Source: Mimachlamys varia (Eukaryota > Mollusca > Bivalvia > Pectinida > Pectinidae). Taken from it: 64,000 nucleotides of DNA. Positions 12,601 through 23,900 of this stretch are shown here, one piece after another (positions within the stretch are counted from its first letter, which is position 1; every line of letters starts with the position of its first letter). The translations under genes and the position numbers were made by a program. The DNA lies in contig OX392530.1 in assembly GCA_947623455.1 (NCBI GenBank), positions 34,875,405 through 34,939,404 of the forward strand, written 5' to 3'. The notes under the pieces were generated by a model. It was not told the origin of the DNA and did no database searches. It saw nothing but the letters and a program-made list of their open reading frames with translations.

Positions 12601-15600
12601 TATATATTGTATTCACGCCTGACAGCGTAGACAAAAACACTGATATTTATCATTATCAATTTATGAACAATTTATACCGTTGTATGCGTACGCTTTGTTG
12701 GTCATTTACCTGATGAAGGTGACAGGGTACACAATGTTTACAAATTTAATATTTGCACTAGAGTAGTAATCCTACTTGATGAAATAAACAATAATAGTAA
12801 TATGAGCTACGGTATCATTTACACATCGGAACACATTCTAAGCAATTGAATGTAAGCCTGGGAAGCTAATACGCTTTGCATATAATATATATACATAATA
12901 TGAAATTAATAAGTCGTCTCTTATTCTGCAACCAATCATCTCTTACGTTGAGTAACGCATCAGCAGACATTACCATACACGTCCACTTCACACACGTCCA
13001 TATGCGCTTGGTCTGGTGTCCTTACAATGGTGATAAGCACTCTCTGACCGGTTGTGTTACACGAGGTGATGTTTTGAGTGACGTCAGGGAGGCCGGCTTC
13101 CACATCTTCGTAACATTTGTTACCAGACAGTAAACCGGTATCATTTGCTACCCACAAGGCAAAGCCATCGGCACGATCTGAAAAGAGGAGCAAAGTCAGA
13201 TAAAAGTCAAAAGGAAACGTCAAACTTGAACAAACTATATCTAACTTCTATGATACGAAATATCAATAAATATTTGCATTCACAACTGACACACACTATT
13301 CCTTATTGCCGTTATTGATTAAATAGAATGCAAGTGAAATATTATAGTCTATATTAAATTATGTTGTATAATAGTAATACATGTTATGCATAGCAGACAA
13401 AAGATAAAAAAGACATTTGTCTTAACCTATGAATAGACTTGTAAAGATAAAAAAAAATAATAATGAATGAATATCATACAAAAGAAGTTTATTTATTTTA
13501 AATGAAGCGATTATTGGAAAGACTTTTTCACTTGATCCATCAGCACGACGTCATGCGCATGTACAATAATGCAAGGTCGTTTGTTCGTTGCGTCACTAAT
13601 GTAATTCCAATGCAAAGAATAAAATAACAATTTCCATGTTTATTGTATATTTGCTATAACTTTTTATCGCAGTCTTTTATGTCACGACAAGGGATCTGTT
13701 TTAAATCATAATACATAACATGATGAAGTTGAAATATAAACAACCATGAGTAAAGGGGGACTGGGGTTGAGGGATATAGTTGAAAATATGTTGCGTAGGC
13801 ACAGTTAGACACAGGTCGAGGCCTGTGTAAAAGTGTGAAAGGGGACATGAAGTAGGGCTGGGGAAATGATACATAAATTGGAGAGGGAATTGATTTTTAA
13901 TTGGTTAAAGTGTATAATTATAATACATGGATTAGGTATAATATTATGATATTATTGGATGAACTTCTTTAGCAAACTATAACTCTCAATATGGTCTAGT
14001 TGTACTGTAATTGAACCTAGATTAAAACAGCTGAATAGTAATATTCACATAAAAGATCATTATCGTTACAAATTACACTTTTTAATGAAATTTCGTCAGT
14101 AGTTGTTAAATACATAATCTTATAAATAGAATGAGTTACACTTCAATTTGGTAATACGATTATGCAAGGCGTACAAAAACACAAGCTCATTAAGATACAG
14201 CTTCTCACTATATACTGTCGTGTCAATATGACAATATAATTATGGAGGAGGTGTATCTTAATCAGATTGGCATAAAACTCGTCTGGTGTACGTAATGCGT
14301 GAGTTATCGAAAGTTGAATTTTGGTGTGACCGAATTTTTTATGTGTTCATGATCATTACTCATAGTTTAACAGTCAGAATTTATAATACAGTGCAACTTC
14401 CCGAAACCGATCCTTCTCTAAACCGATCACCTCTTCATACCTAACTAAATGTCCATGTACGGAATTTAAAAAAAAAAAAATTATTATAATCAGTAAATAC
14501 TTCCAAATACCGATCCCTCTAAATTCCTTTCCGATTTTGTTCGGAATGGTTAAAATTACTCAAAAGTGCTTCTGTTAACCGGCCTTGCCTGAGCGAACAT
14601 GACTCGAGGCCCGACCACCCGACCGTGAAATAAACACATGCATTGTCGTCGTCAGTTTTGTGACTTGGGACATATGTCCATGTAAATGTAGATAGATTTA
14701 CACCTAGACTTCTCAATGATTTAATTATGTGCTTGTTTAATCATTAGGCTAATCAACACGGTCAAGATGTAAGCATGACAAAACACCATGCTTCTGTGAA
14801 ACGGTACGATCTGTTTATCGTAAGAAAAGAAGTACAGTAGATCTAGAAAACCGCACTTTCGCATCTAATTTTAATGAGGCCCCGATTGGATTATTTTAAC
14901 AGCGGATAACTACACACACTATACGGAAGCCAATGTCGGGTGTTATTTTAAGAGGTAATGAGTAAAACAAAAATACAGCGCAAACTTCGCTCTCTACAGG
15001 CCGTTCCGGTGTCATTTGCATTTCGCATGATAGCCTCACTTTAGCTCAATGCTAATTTTGATCGTATTCATAGGTGTATAGGTAAAGTCTAGACCACTGG
15101 ACAATAGCATGACGTCATGTTGACGCCATATTGACCTACGTTACGTCAACGCCTCAGATCATGAACATTATAGCTTTACGTTAAACATTAAGCTGGTCTT
15201 GATTTTCGAAAACCTACCATACAATGATAATATAATATTAATAAAGTAGACACAAATGGCATGACAATGGATTAGATAATTATAACCATTGAACGTTTGC
15301 TAGATTGAATTTATTGTAAAAATTAATGCAAGCTGGGTGCCAGGTAAATATAATGACTTTCTATGTTGTTGATCTTGTACCCAGATCTATAATGATAATA
15401 AATACTGTATAGTCTGGCAGACGTTCAATGATTAAACACAGGAACGTAATGTCCAAATGTAAGTTTTAAAAAATCACGCTACCAATTTCATTGGAACGCA
15501 TGGGCGATCGAGATATATATCCACTCGCTGTTTTGTCCCTTATTATATAGTCACATATTCTTGAGATACACAGGGGAAAAAAGAGGACATTTGTAAAGGA

Positions 15601-16682
15601 AAAGGCAATATATAAAGTGCCTGATCTGTTTGCTAATTCGGGTATTCAAACAATTTAAAAAACGTCAAAACAAGTGATATACCGTAAAGCATATTGTCAT
15701 ACAATATGTATGCGGAGCTAACTGTATCACCATCTATGATTGCCATTCTTGATATAATTTTGAGAGTGTATTGACATATTCTCACTAAGATACTATCCTT
15801 AATTTGTATGTATCGACCAATACATATTTTCATTATTTAATTAGAAGTAATAGTGGTTAAACAGCAACTCACCTGGAGATCGAAATACGATGTCGATTCT
15901 CTGTATCCTTGCCTTAGAAGGTAAAGTTCCTCTCCACCAGACGCCAGTTAAACCATCAGCAGAGGCCATACAGCCACCTGTATCAAAAGGGCCGTAATGT
16001 CCGTCTGTTGTGCGGGACAATGGGTTAGATTGAAGCATAGGAGTTCCATCAAGTGTCAACTGATTCTTTAGGTTGACTTAAATACAAAAATAAACCATCA
16101 TTCAAACAAACTGAGACAGCAAACATGACTGAACTTATAGAACAGAACGACATGGATATGTGTTTTAGGAAGTGTACATTAAATCAGTAATATTTTCGGA
16201 GTTTTATTGTTATGGTAAAACATAAAAGTTGTTACTTTGTGTGTACAGTGTACATAGCAGCTAGCGAAGGGATTCATCTCAGAAGTAGCCTCTACACCAC
16301 TATACAAGGATACAATATGAGACCTTTAAGGTCAGTGTGCTCTCCCATAACAAAACATAATACCTGTAATCTATAACTTCAAGCAAGAGCACCAAAGATA
16401 TGTGTATTATATATCGTTGCTTATGTTTAAAGCACAGACTTATTTAACCCATCACGATGACAGACAAAAGGGATGTCTATATTTCAGATAAATTGTGTTC
16501 CGTTTTTATATGATCAGATATTCAAAAATAAATTCACCTCACCTTATCGCAAGGAGTAACAATTTACAATAAACACCTTACACAATAAACAATGTAAACT
16601 TACTACTCGTTCGGATCTCTGGAACCAAACCCAACAAAAGTATCCAAAACACTATAGGCACGTTTCCTGAAGGCCTCTCCAT
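3557..16682 (-). CDS. Gene A: FTP-lectin / EGF-repeat receptor-like gene (eleven exons visible, 3' end not seen)
   Basis: Eleven minus-strand exons join in one frame into 526 codons plus one base: signal peptide, FTP domain over two exons, one Cys-rich exon and seven EGF-like exons of 45-47 codons. Every intron is phase 1 with AG acceptors and GT donors. The modular plan suggests a secreted or membrane scavenger/adhesion receptor like multiple-EGF proteins; ligand and function are unknown. Gene B is a close paralogue with only three long EGF exons, and here A5/A6 and A7/A8 look like a duplicated exon pair. The short MEGF-type exons and TM exon of gene B have no counterpart in the window; a gypsy element starts 350 bp past the last exon, so gene A may continue left or be truncated. 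Confidence 0.85.
4165..4208 (+). ncRNA. Type I hammerhead ribozyme sequence
   Basis: The core reads CTGAAGA then stem II then GAAA, fitting the hammerhead consensus CUGANGA...GAAA. Stem I pairs GCATCA (4165-4170) with TGGTGC (4203-4208), six pairs with one G-U. Stem III is the tiny ACA/TGT around GC, as in animal type I forms that often work as dimers. The cleavage triplet is GTA, so cutting would follow 4202. Stem II has one mismatch, so activity may be reduced. It lies in the gene A exon 10-11 intron. Confidence 0.72.
4443..4577 (-). CDS. Gene A exon 10: EGF-like
   Basis: 45 codons, beginning ACVAPYFGKSCSIQCRC and ending GCISGWMGTSCSI. Acceptor CTGTAG, donor GTAAAT. No gene B counterpart is seen. 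Confidence 0.83.
4776..4916 (-). CDS. Gene A exon 9: EGF-like
   Basis: 47 codons, beginning ACSDGTFSKGCNSRCHC and ending GCLDGWNGSSCSQ. Acceptor TATTAG, donor GTAAAT. Two residues longer than the other EGF exons. No counterpart is seen in gene B. Confidence 0.83.
5514..5648 (-). CDS. Gene A exon 8: EGF-like, CSH-type
   Basis: 45 codons, beginning VCSHTTFGENCLSTCHC and ending GCETGWMGMSCN. Acceptor TTTTAG, donor GTAAGT. Its flanking intron resembles that of exon 6, supporting exon-pair duplication. A LINE separates it from exon 7. Confidence 0.85.
5770..7800 (-). mobile_element. Non-LTR retrotransposon (LINE) relic with reverse transcriptase
   Basis: Minus-strand frames show RT motifs in order: NKPAGPDSISP (about 7480), HQSGFRPNDSTVNQL and AFDRVWHLGLLHKLK (7201-7000), DGVLQGSVLGPFLFLLFIND (about 6900-6860), then thumb and C-terminal parts down to a CACDAPREDTVHFFFQCP-like end near 5880. 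The order matches Jockey/CR1-like LINE ORF2. The FADD catalytic box is not readable and the frame is broken several times, so it is dead. It lies in the intron between gene A exons 7 and 8. Confidence 0.85.
7933..8067 (-). CDS. Gene A exon 7: EGF-like, CSS-type
   Basis: 45 codons, beginning ACSSATFGENCVEECNC. Acceptor TTTCAG. The donor GTTGGT is weak but identical to that of gene B exon 5. With exon 8 it repeats the A5/A6 pair. Confidence 0.85.
9138..9272 (-). CDS. Gene A exon 6: EGF-like, CSH-type
   Basis: 45 codons, beginning VCSHITFGDNCASTCHC, with GHCNVPGCTAGWMGESCN at the end. Acceptor TTTCAG, donor GTAAGT. Closest to A8 and to gene B exon 6. Confidence 0.87.
9799..10030 (+). repeat. 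Interspersed repeat, copy 1
   Basis: A stretch with ACAATAGCATGACGTC, TTGAC-TACGTTA and CATTGAACGTTTG in order, shared in the same orientation with 15094-15320. No coding content. Both copies lie in gene A introns. Confidence 0.55.
10171..10305 (-). CDS. Gene A exon 5: EGF-like, CSS-type
   Basis: 45 codons, eight Cys, beginning ACSSVTFGENCVKECRC and ending CQAGYHGSSCSQ. Acceptor TTTCAG, donor GTAGGT. Closest to A7 and to gene B exon 5. Confidence 0.87.
11330..11545 (+). mobile_element. Penelope-like element 3' tail, gene A copy
   Basis: Contains the family signature GATGAAGCAGAAGACGCTTA, then GGAACACCTGGTCTTATTC, a T-rich stretch, and TTGTTGACGCTTTGGTATTC. The same tail follows the reverse transcriptase at 24.5-25.7 kb and recurs near 36.7, 49.0 and 62.2 kb. 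It sits about 0.4 kb left of exon 4 (11935), matching the placement in gene B. Confidence 0.65.
11670..11800 (+). repeat. AG-rich degenerate tandem repeat
   Basis: An AGAGAG stretch passes into about four imperfect copies of a roughly 30-bp unit containing AATAACCTTTACA. Non-coding, in the gene A exon 4-5 intron, whose remaining sequence (10306-11330) shows nothing else recognisable. Confidence 0.45.
11935..12072 (-). CDS. Gene A exon 4: Cys-rich EGF-like exon, origin of the 67-bp repeat
   Basis: 46 codons with Cys spacing GCF..YGDQCQHNCTNCKHGC and ending CSAGWTGPVYCNQ. The donor is GTAAGTACAG at 11934. Just beyond it (11880-11934) the end of the exon is partly copied once more, the two-unit precursor of the array in gene B. 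Confidence 0.85.
12182..12745 (+). mobile_element. Penelope-like element relic: GIY-YIG C-terminus between inverted repeats
   Basis: The plus frame at about 12370-12545 reads SAITDRAIERKYVIDWEHSK, then LDGESNLLRRQIKEAF, stop, and GPILKQSEGAHRLSHI. This is the conserved C-terminal end of Penelope-type GIY-YIG proteins (IDW..., ESN...R.IKEA, EG...LSHIY). The flanks are inverted: GCATACGCTTTGCTAGTCAT with CTGATGAAGGTGA on the minus strand (12182-12245) and the matching plus copy (12675-12745). The CTGATGA boxes resemble half of a hammerhead core. It is dead (in-frame stop). Confidence 0.65.
12974..13177 (-). CDS. Gene A exon 3: FTP/F5-8C-like domain, second half
   Basis: 68 codons from a TTTTCAG acceptor to a G|GTAATG donor. 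It begins DRADGFALWV, carries NDTGLLSGNKCYEDV and ends in MDVCEVDVYG, the usual terminal strand of fucolectin-type domains (CEVEVYG). The adjacent Cys-Cys pair typical of eel fucolectin is absent, so fucose binding is uncertain. Confidence 0.87.
15094..15320 (+). repeat. Interspersed repeat, copy 2
   Basis: Diverged direct copy of 9799-10030, sharing the ACAATAGCATGACGTC start and the CATTGAACGTTTG end. The rest of this 2.7-kb intron (13178-15872) shows nothing recognisable. Confidence 0.55.
15873..16076 (-). CDS. Gene A exon 2: FTP/F5-8C-like domain, first half
   Basis: 68 codons, acceptor TTAAG and donor GTGAGT. It contains TTDGHYGPF, CMASADG and VWWRGTLPSKARIQRIDIVF, which match the central strand pattern (C..S...WWRG.L..RI.RIDI.FR) of fucolectin/tachylectin-4 domains. 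It is homologous to gene B exon 2. Confidence 0.85.
16604..16682 (-). CDS. Gene A exon 1: start codon and signal peptide
   Basis: ATG at 16682 opens 26 codons beginning MERPSGNVP, followed by a hydrophobic core IVFWILLLGLV and a short polar end, then a GTAAGT donor at 16603. The length (79 nt), phase and position match gene B exon 1. This is the first ATG after a TATA-like box 139 bp upstream. Confidence 0.85.
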
Positions 16683-16811
16683 CCCAAGCGATGGTATATC
16701 ACTGGTAGTGGTCTTAATTTAAAACTTAACTCTAGTCCACGTACGAATGGCCATACCATTTGGTCGTACGTATACACACCAACACTACACCTATTGGAAC
16801 AGATTCAGACT

Positions 16812-16828
16812 AGGAAGTAGTATAAATA
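16812..16828 (-). promoter_or_regulatory. TATA-like box and ETS-like site upstream of gene A
   Basis: TATAAATA on the plus strand (TATTTATA in gene orientation) lies 139 bp before the ATG, next to AGGAAGTA (ETS-like GGAA core). Gene B has the same two motifs at a similar distance but in swapped order. Confidence 0.4.
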
Positions 16829-17394
16829 CGTAACGGACAACACAGTGGGTAGTCTGTACACTTAAACAGGTCAATTGCGGCTTATTAGTATTATGACAGT
16901 TTATAGACGCAGTCCAAAGGTTTCCTTTTGATTTGAATTCTTTACCTCGATCTTTTTAACAATTTAAAAAACAACTTATCGATTAATATATTACTTTATA
17001 CACGGAAAAGCTGCCAAGCGATAATTAAGAAGATAGGATCATTCGTTTCGTGTGTACATTACAGTACTATGATACCCTGTATGCACACCACAGTACACGT
17101 GGAGAACAAAACTAGCTAGTCGCTACCATTCATCGACCTGGGATCTCATAACTTAATCTGTGTGATTGTTAATGTAAAGAGTGACCTGACTCTTTGTTAA
17201 ATGTCAGCGATCCAATAGGACATTTCGTGGCAGTTTTAATCTATAACCGTTATGCGTCATTATTTTTACAAGTCATGCGCTGTTATTTTTTAGCAATGCG
17301 GAAGCACGACAGGTCTTCTTTAACCATTAACTACATGTAAAAAATTACAGGCATCGAACTATATTATATCGATTAAGTTGTAATATTTGTTTAA

Positions 17395-17778
17395 AGGCCC
17401 AATATACGTAACTTTCGGCAAAATTTGAAGCGAAAATCAAGCCTAATAACTTATTATATTTATTGATTTAGTTAATATTAACCGATATCAGCAGTATTCA
17501 AGATGAATTATTTCGCGGTTACCGGTACAGCAGCAGTTGAAACACGCTATTTGTAAACACGCGTCCATTTCGAACCGTCTTCTACCTTCGGTTTGTTGTT
17601 GAAGTGTGCCCCACCTGAATTACTTTCAATTCTTTGGATTTTTTTGTCAAGAGTTTCTTGTAAATTACCGCTCAGGTTTACTTCGTTTTAGGCTTATTTT
17701 TGTGTGGTTATCAACTGGATTTTTTTCAGAATTTTTCAGAATCACGAAAATTTCCCTGAAGTTACGTATATTGGGCCT
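17395..17778. mobile_element. 384-bp TTAA-flanked MITE, copy 1
   Basis: Termini AGGCCCAATATACGTAACTT and its inverse form about 20-bp terminal inverted repeats, flanked on both sides by TTAA, the target duplication of piggyBac-like elements. No ORF. An equal-length inverted copy lies at 57049-57432. Confidence 0.8.
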
Positions 17779-18179
17779 TTAATAAGTCAATTGAAAGAAT
17801 TATTTTCTTACATTAGGCATTACACTGTATTGCCTTTCATCTACAACATACAATAATTTTCAACATGTAGTGCAATAATGTATAATAAATATGGTGCGCA
17901 CAACTGGGCGATCTAAATATCGTGCGTGTATGTGTGCGGCTAGAATCGCACACACGCACGATTTGGTACAACTGGTCGATACATATTACGGAATGAATTA
18001 CATATGGAACCCTCTTGTCCAACAACTATTTAAATTTGCATCATATTTATTGGGATTATGTCAATTTAACAATATACAGTAAACAGTATTACAGTGACCA
18101 TGAGACAGCCAAGGGCGGGTTTAGCTACCAGGTAACAGAATAGAAATAAGATGCCAGATTTTTACCTGTCCCGTGTGCG

Positions 18180-18740
18180 GCGATACGCTACGACAGGCAT
18201 TACCGAGCGACCGTTATGAAAACAAACTGGACTCTTATAATTAGTCATTTGAAAACCCCTTCCACTCCCCACCACTTTACCTGTGTTTTCACACCTAGGC
18301 TAGTGCCCCGGGCCAGAGACATCTACATATATTGTCCATGTACAGGTACAGTGTATACCTTGGTGAAAACTGGCAATATTTGCTTGAATGAGAACTTGTC
18401 AATATGTTTTGAAAGTTTACATGTGTCTATTTGGTTTGTTTCAAAAACTACAGAAAGACTATTACTAATTTTAAGAAATATATAGATAGAACTATCAGCT
18501 AATGTAAATAGTTAAAATATAGAAATATGTTTAAAACAACTACCGCGAAACCGTATATATTGGTAAACCATTTCTAAATTTACATCAACCACGATTGTCA
18601 TCGCACAATGTTAGTTTATCGTGCGCCCACATTTGCGTTAGAAATAATCGCCCAGTATTGCATCGTTCGCACATCGTGCATACACCGTTCGCCCATCGTG
18701 CGCCCACCGCACATCGTGTAACGTTGTGCGATCCCAGATC
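18180..18740 (+). mobile_element. Non-coding element with GTGCG-rich end, copy 1
   Basis: Shares blocks with 60115-60660 in inverse order: GTCTATTTGGTTTGTTT, CGATTGTCATCGCACAATG, TTAGTTTATCGTGCGCCCAC and CCGCACATCGTGTAACGTTG. Its end is built of short CATCGT/GTGCGC motifs. No ORF of note. Ends not resolved. Confidence 0.55.
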
Positions 18741-19149
18741 TGTACAATATATACATGTTGTACAAGGGTTACACCAGCATTTTAAAAAGAATGATTCAAC
18801 TACTTAGCTCACACAAACACATACATTCCACGGACTTGTGGGTGATCAGGTTTTTTATTGCCCATTGTGCTTAATTGGTCGACCGGTATTGGACAGTCAC
18901 GCAACAATTTGTATTAATAACCGTTCACATTACGGCAGCCCCGACTCTTTAACCTCTTTTACCTTAAATGCACAATTACCATTTATACACAATAGCCTAT
19001 CCTTGGTAATCATATACATGTCTCGAGGGTGTACATGTATATATGGTACACAGAAAACAACGTTTTACCAATCTGCAAGGGTTGTATATCGCGATTGTAC
19101 CGTACATGAAATAAATATGTCTTAACAATCTGGCCACGTGTGTTTTTTT

Positions 19150-22100
19150 AGTGTACATATTTTGGTGTCCATTGTAAAACGTTCTGATATCTACTGTACA
19201 CGTTCTGATGTCTACTGTACACGTTCATGTGTGTACTGTAACCGTTCGGATGTCTACTTTACACGTTTTGATGTCTGCTGTACACAATCTGATATCTACT
19301 GTACACGTTCTGATGTCTACTGTACATGTCCAGGTGTGTACTATACCCGTTATGATGTCTACTGTACACGCTCTGATTCTACTGTAAACGTCCTGATATC
19401 TACTGTACCCGTTCTGATGTCTACTGTACACGTTCTGATGTCTACTGTACACGTTCTGATGTCTACTGTACATGTTCTGATGTTGTCTACTGTACACGTT
19501 CTGATGTTGTCTACTGTACATGTTCTGATGTCTACTGTTCATGTTCAGGTGTGTACTATACCCGTTCTGATGTCTACTGTACACGCTCTGATGACTACTG
19601 TACACGAACTAATGTATAATGTACACGTTTTGATGTCTACTGTACATGTTTTGATGTATACTGTACATGTTCCGATGTCTACTGTAAACGTTCTGATATC
19701 TACTGTACACGTTCTGATGTCTTTTGTAATGTTCTGATGTCTATTGTACACGTTCTGATGTCTACTGTACACATTCTGATGTACAATGTACACGTTCTGA
19801 TGTCTACTGTACACGTTCTGATGTCTACTATACATGTTCCGATGTCTACTGTACATGTTCTGATGTCTACTGTACATAGTTTGATGTCTACTGTACAAGT
19901 TCTGATATCTACTATACATGTTTTAATGCCTGTCTACCGTACATAGTTTGATGTCTATTTTACAAGTTCGGATGTCTACTGTACATGTTCTAATGTCTAC
20001 TGTACATAGTTTGATGTCTACTGTACACGTTCTGATGTCTACTGTACACGTTTTGATGTCTGTTGTACACGTTCTGGTGTATACTGTACATGTTCCGATG
20101 TCCGCTGTACACAATCTGATGTCTACTATACATGTTCAGATGTCTACTATACACGTTCTGATGTATACTGTACACGTTCTGATGTCTGCTATATATGTTT
20201 CGATGTCTACTGTACACGTTCTGATGTTTACTGTACACGTTCTGATGTCTACTGCACACATTCTGATGTCTTCTGCACATGTTCCGATGTCTACTATACA
20301 TGTTTTAATGTCTACTGTACATGTTGTGATGTCTACTGTACACGTTCTGATGTTTACTGTACACGTTCTGATGTCTACTGCACACATTCTGATGTCTACT
20401 GCACATGTTCCTATGTCTACTATACATGTTTTGATGTATACTGTACATGTTCTGATGTCTACTGTACCCGTTTTTATGTCTACTATACATGTTCCAATGT
20501 CTACTGTACATGTTCTGATGTCTACTGTACACGTTCTGATGTCTACTGTACACGTTTTGATGTCTACTGTACACGTTCTGATGTCTACTGTACATGTTCC
20601 GATGTCTATTGTACACGTTCTAATGTCTACTGTACACGTTTTGATGTCTGTTGTACACGTTCTGATGTATACTGTACATGTTCCGATGTCTGCTGTACAC
20701 AATCTGATGTCTACTATACATGTTAAGATGTCTACTATACACGTTCTGATGTATACTGTACACGTTCTGATGTCTGCTATATATGTTTCGATGTCTACTG
20801 TACACGTTCTGATGTTTATTGTACACGTTCTGATGTCTACTGCACACATTCTGATGTCTGCTGCACATGTTCCGATGTCTACTATACATGTTTTGATGTC
20901 TACTGTACATGTTGTGATGTCTACTGTACACGTTCTGATGTCTACTGTACATGTTCCGATGTCTACTGCACACATTCTGATGTCTACTGCACATGTTCCG
21001 ATGTCTACTGTACATGTTCTGATGTCTACTTTACATTTTCTGATGTCTACTGTACATGTTCCGATGTCTATTGTACACGTTCTAATGTCTACTGTACACG
21101 TTTTGATGTCTGTTGTACACGTTCTGATGTATACTGTACATGTTCCGATGTCTGCTGTACACAATTTGATATCTACTATACATGTTAAGATGTCTACTAT
21201 ACACGTTCTGATGTATACTGTACACGTTCTGATGTCTGCTATATATGTTTCGATGTCTACTGTACACGTTCTGATGTTTACTGTACACGTTCTGATGTCT
21301 ACTGCACACATTCTGATGTCTGCTGCACATGTTCCGATGTCTACTATACATGTTTTGATGTCTACTGTACATGTTGTGATGTCTACTGTACACGTTCTGA
21401 TGTTTACTGTACACATTCTGATGTCTACTGCACACATCCTGATGTCTACTGCACATGTTCCGATGTCTACTTTACATGTTTTGATGTATACTGTACATGT
21501 TCTGATGTCTACTGTACCCGTTTTTATGTCTACTATACACGTTCTGATGTTTACTGTACACGTTCTGATGTCTATTGTACATGTTCCGATGTCTACTATA
21601 CACGTTTTGATGTCTACTGCACATATTCCGATGTCTAACGTACACGTTCTGATGTCTACTGTACACGTTCTGATGTCTACTGTACACGTTTTGATGTCTA
21701 CTGTACACGTTCTGATGTCTACTGTACATGTTCCGATGTCTATTGTTCACGTTCTAATGTCTACTGTACACGTTCTAATGTCTACTGTACACGTTCTGAT
21801 GTCTACTGCACATGTTCCGATGTCTACTATACATGTTTTGATGTCTACTGTACATGTTCTGATGTCTATTGTACCCGTTTTGATGTCTACTATACATGTT
21901 CTGATGTCTACTGCACATGTTCCGATGTCTACTATACATGTTTTGATGTCTATTTACACGTTTTAATGTCTACTGTACATGTTAAGATGTCTACTATACA
22001 CGTTCTGATGTATACTGTACACGTTCTGATGTCTGCTATATATGTTTCGATGTCTACTGTACACGTTCTGATGTTTACTGTACACGTTCTGATGTCTACT

Positions 22101-23900
22101 GCACACATTCTGATGTCTGCTGCACATGTTCCGATGTCTACTATACATGTTTTGATGTCTACTGTACATGTTGTGATGTCTACTGTACACGTTCTGATGT
22201 TTACTGTACACGTTCTGATGTCTACTGCACACATTCTGATGTCTACTGCACATGTTCCGATGTCTACTATACATGTTTTGATGTATACTGTACATGTTCT
22301 GATGTCTACTGTACCCGTTTTTATGTCTACTATACATGTTCCAATGTCTACTGTACACGTTCTGATGTCTATTGTACATGTTCCGATGTCTACTAGACAG
22401 GTTTTGATGTCTACTGCACATATTCCGATGTCTAACGTACACGTTCTGATGTCTACTTTACATGTTCTGATGTCTACTGTACACGTTCTGATGTCTGCTG
22501 TACACGTTTTGATGTCTACTGTACACGTTCTGATGTCTACTGTACATGTTCCGATGTCTATTGTACACGTTCTAATGTCTACTGTACACGTTTTGATGTC
22601 TGTTGTACACGTTCTGATGTATACTGTACATGTTCCGATGTCTACTGCACACATTCTGATGTCTACTGCACATGTTCCGATGTCTACTGTACATGTTCTG
22701 ATGTCTACTTTACATTTTCTGATGTCTACTGTACATGTTCCGATGTCTATTGTACACGTTCTAATGTCTACTGTACACGTTTTGATGTCTGTTGTACACG
22801 TTCTGATGTATACTGTACATGTTCCGATGTCTGCTGTACACAATCTGATATCTACTATACATGTTAAGATGTCTACTATACACGTTCTGATGTATACTGT
22901 ACACGTTCTGATGTCTGCTATATATGTTTCGATGTCTACTGTACACGTTCTGATGTTTACTGTACACGTTCTGATGTCTACTGCACACATTCTGATGTCT
23001 GCTGCACATGTTCCGATGTCTACTATACATGTTTTGATGTCTACTGTACATGTTGTGATGTCTACTGTACACGTTCTGATGTTTACTGTACACGTTCTGA
23101 TGTCTACTGCACACATTCTGATGTCTGCTGCACATGTTCCGATGTCTACTATACATGTTTTGATGTCTACTGTACATGTTGTGATGTCTACTGTACACGT
23201 TCTGATGTTTACTGTACACATTCTGATGTCTACTGCACACATCCTGATGTCTACTGCACATGTTCCGATGTCTACTTTACATGTTTTGATGTATACTGTA
23301 CATGTTCTGATGTCTACTGTACCCGTTTTTATGTCTACTATACACGTTCTGATGTTTACTGTACACGTTCTGATGTCTATTGTACATGTTCCGATGTCTA
23401 CTATACACGTTTTGATGTCTACTGCACATATTCCGATGTCTAACGTACACGTTCTGATGTCTACTGTACACGTTCTGATGTCTACTGTACACGTTTTGAT
23501 GTCTACTGTACACGTTCTGATGTCTACTGTACATGTTCCGATGTCTATTGTTCACGTTCTAATGTCTACTGTACACGTTCTAATGTCTACTGTACACGTT
23601 CTGATGTCTACTGCACATGTTCCGATGTCTACTATACATGTTTTGATGTCTACTCTACATGTTCTGATGTCTATTGTACCCGTTTTGATGTCTACTATAC
23701 ATGTTCTGATGTCTACTGCACATGTTCCGATGTCTACTATACATGTTTTGATGTCTATTTACACGTTTTAATGTCTACTGTACATGTTCTAATGTCTACT
23801 GTACACGTTCTGATGTCTACTGCACATGTTCCAATGTCTACTGTACATGTTCTGATGTCTACTTTACATTTTCTGATGTCTACTTTACATGTTCGGAGGT
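19150..23900. repeat. 21-bp minisatellite array, about 4.7 kb
   Basis: About 225 copies of TGATGTCTACTGTACACGTTC with mild variation, mostly CACGTT/CATGTT and TACTG/TATTG changes. The period is a multiple of three and stop-free in several frames, so long spurious ORFs run on both strands: plus MSTVHVL heptads (19948-21966 and 21966-23771), minus TCTVDIR and SRHQNVY heptads. These are artefacts of periodicity, not genes. Higher-order copies occur: sequence at 21471 recurs at 23276, offset 1805 bp. The array lies upstream of the gene A promoter; a smaller block lies upstream of gene B. Confidence 0.95.

Noticed and set aside
19948..23771. Open frames of 430-672 codons in the minisatellite
   Set aside because: They come from a stop-free 21-bp unit read in phase; homologous frames are open on the opposite strand too, and there is no splice or start context.
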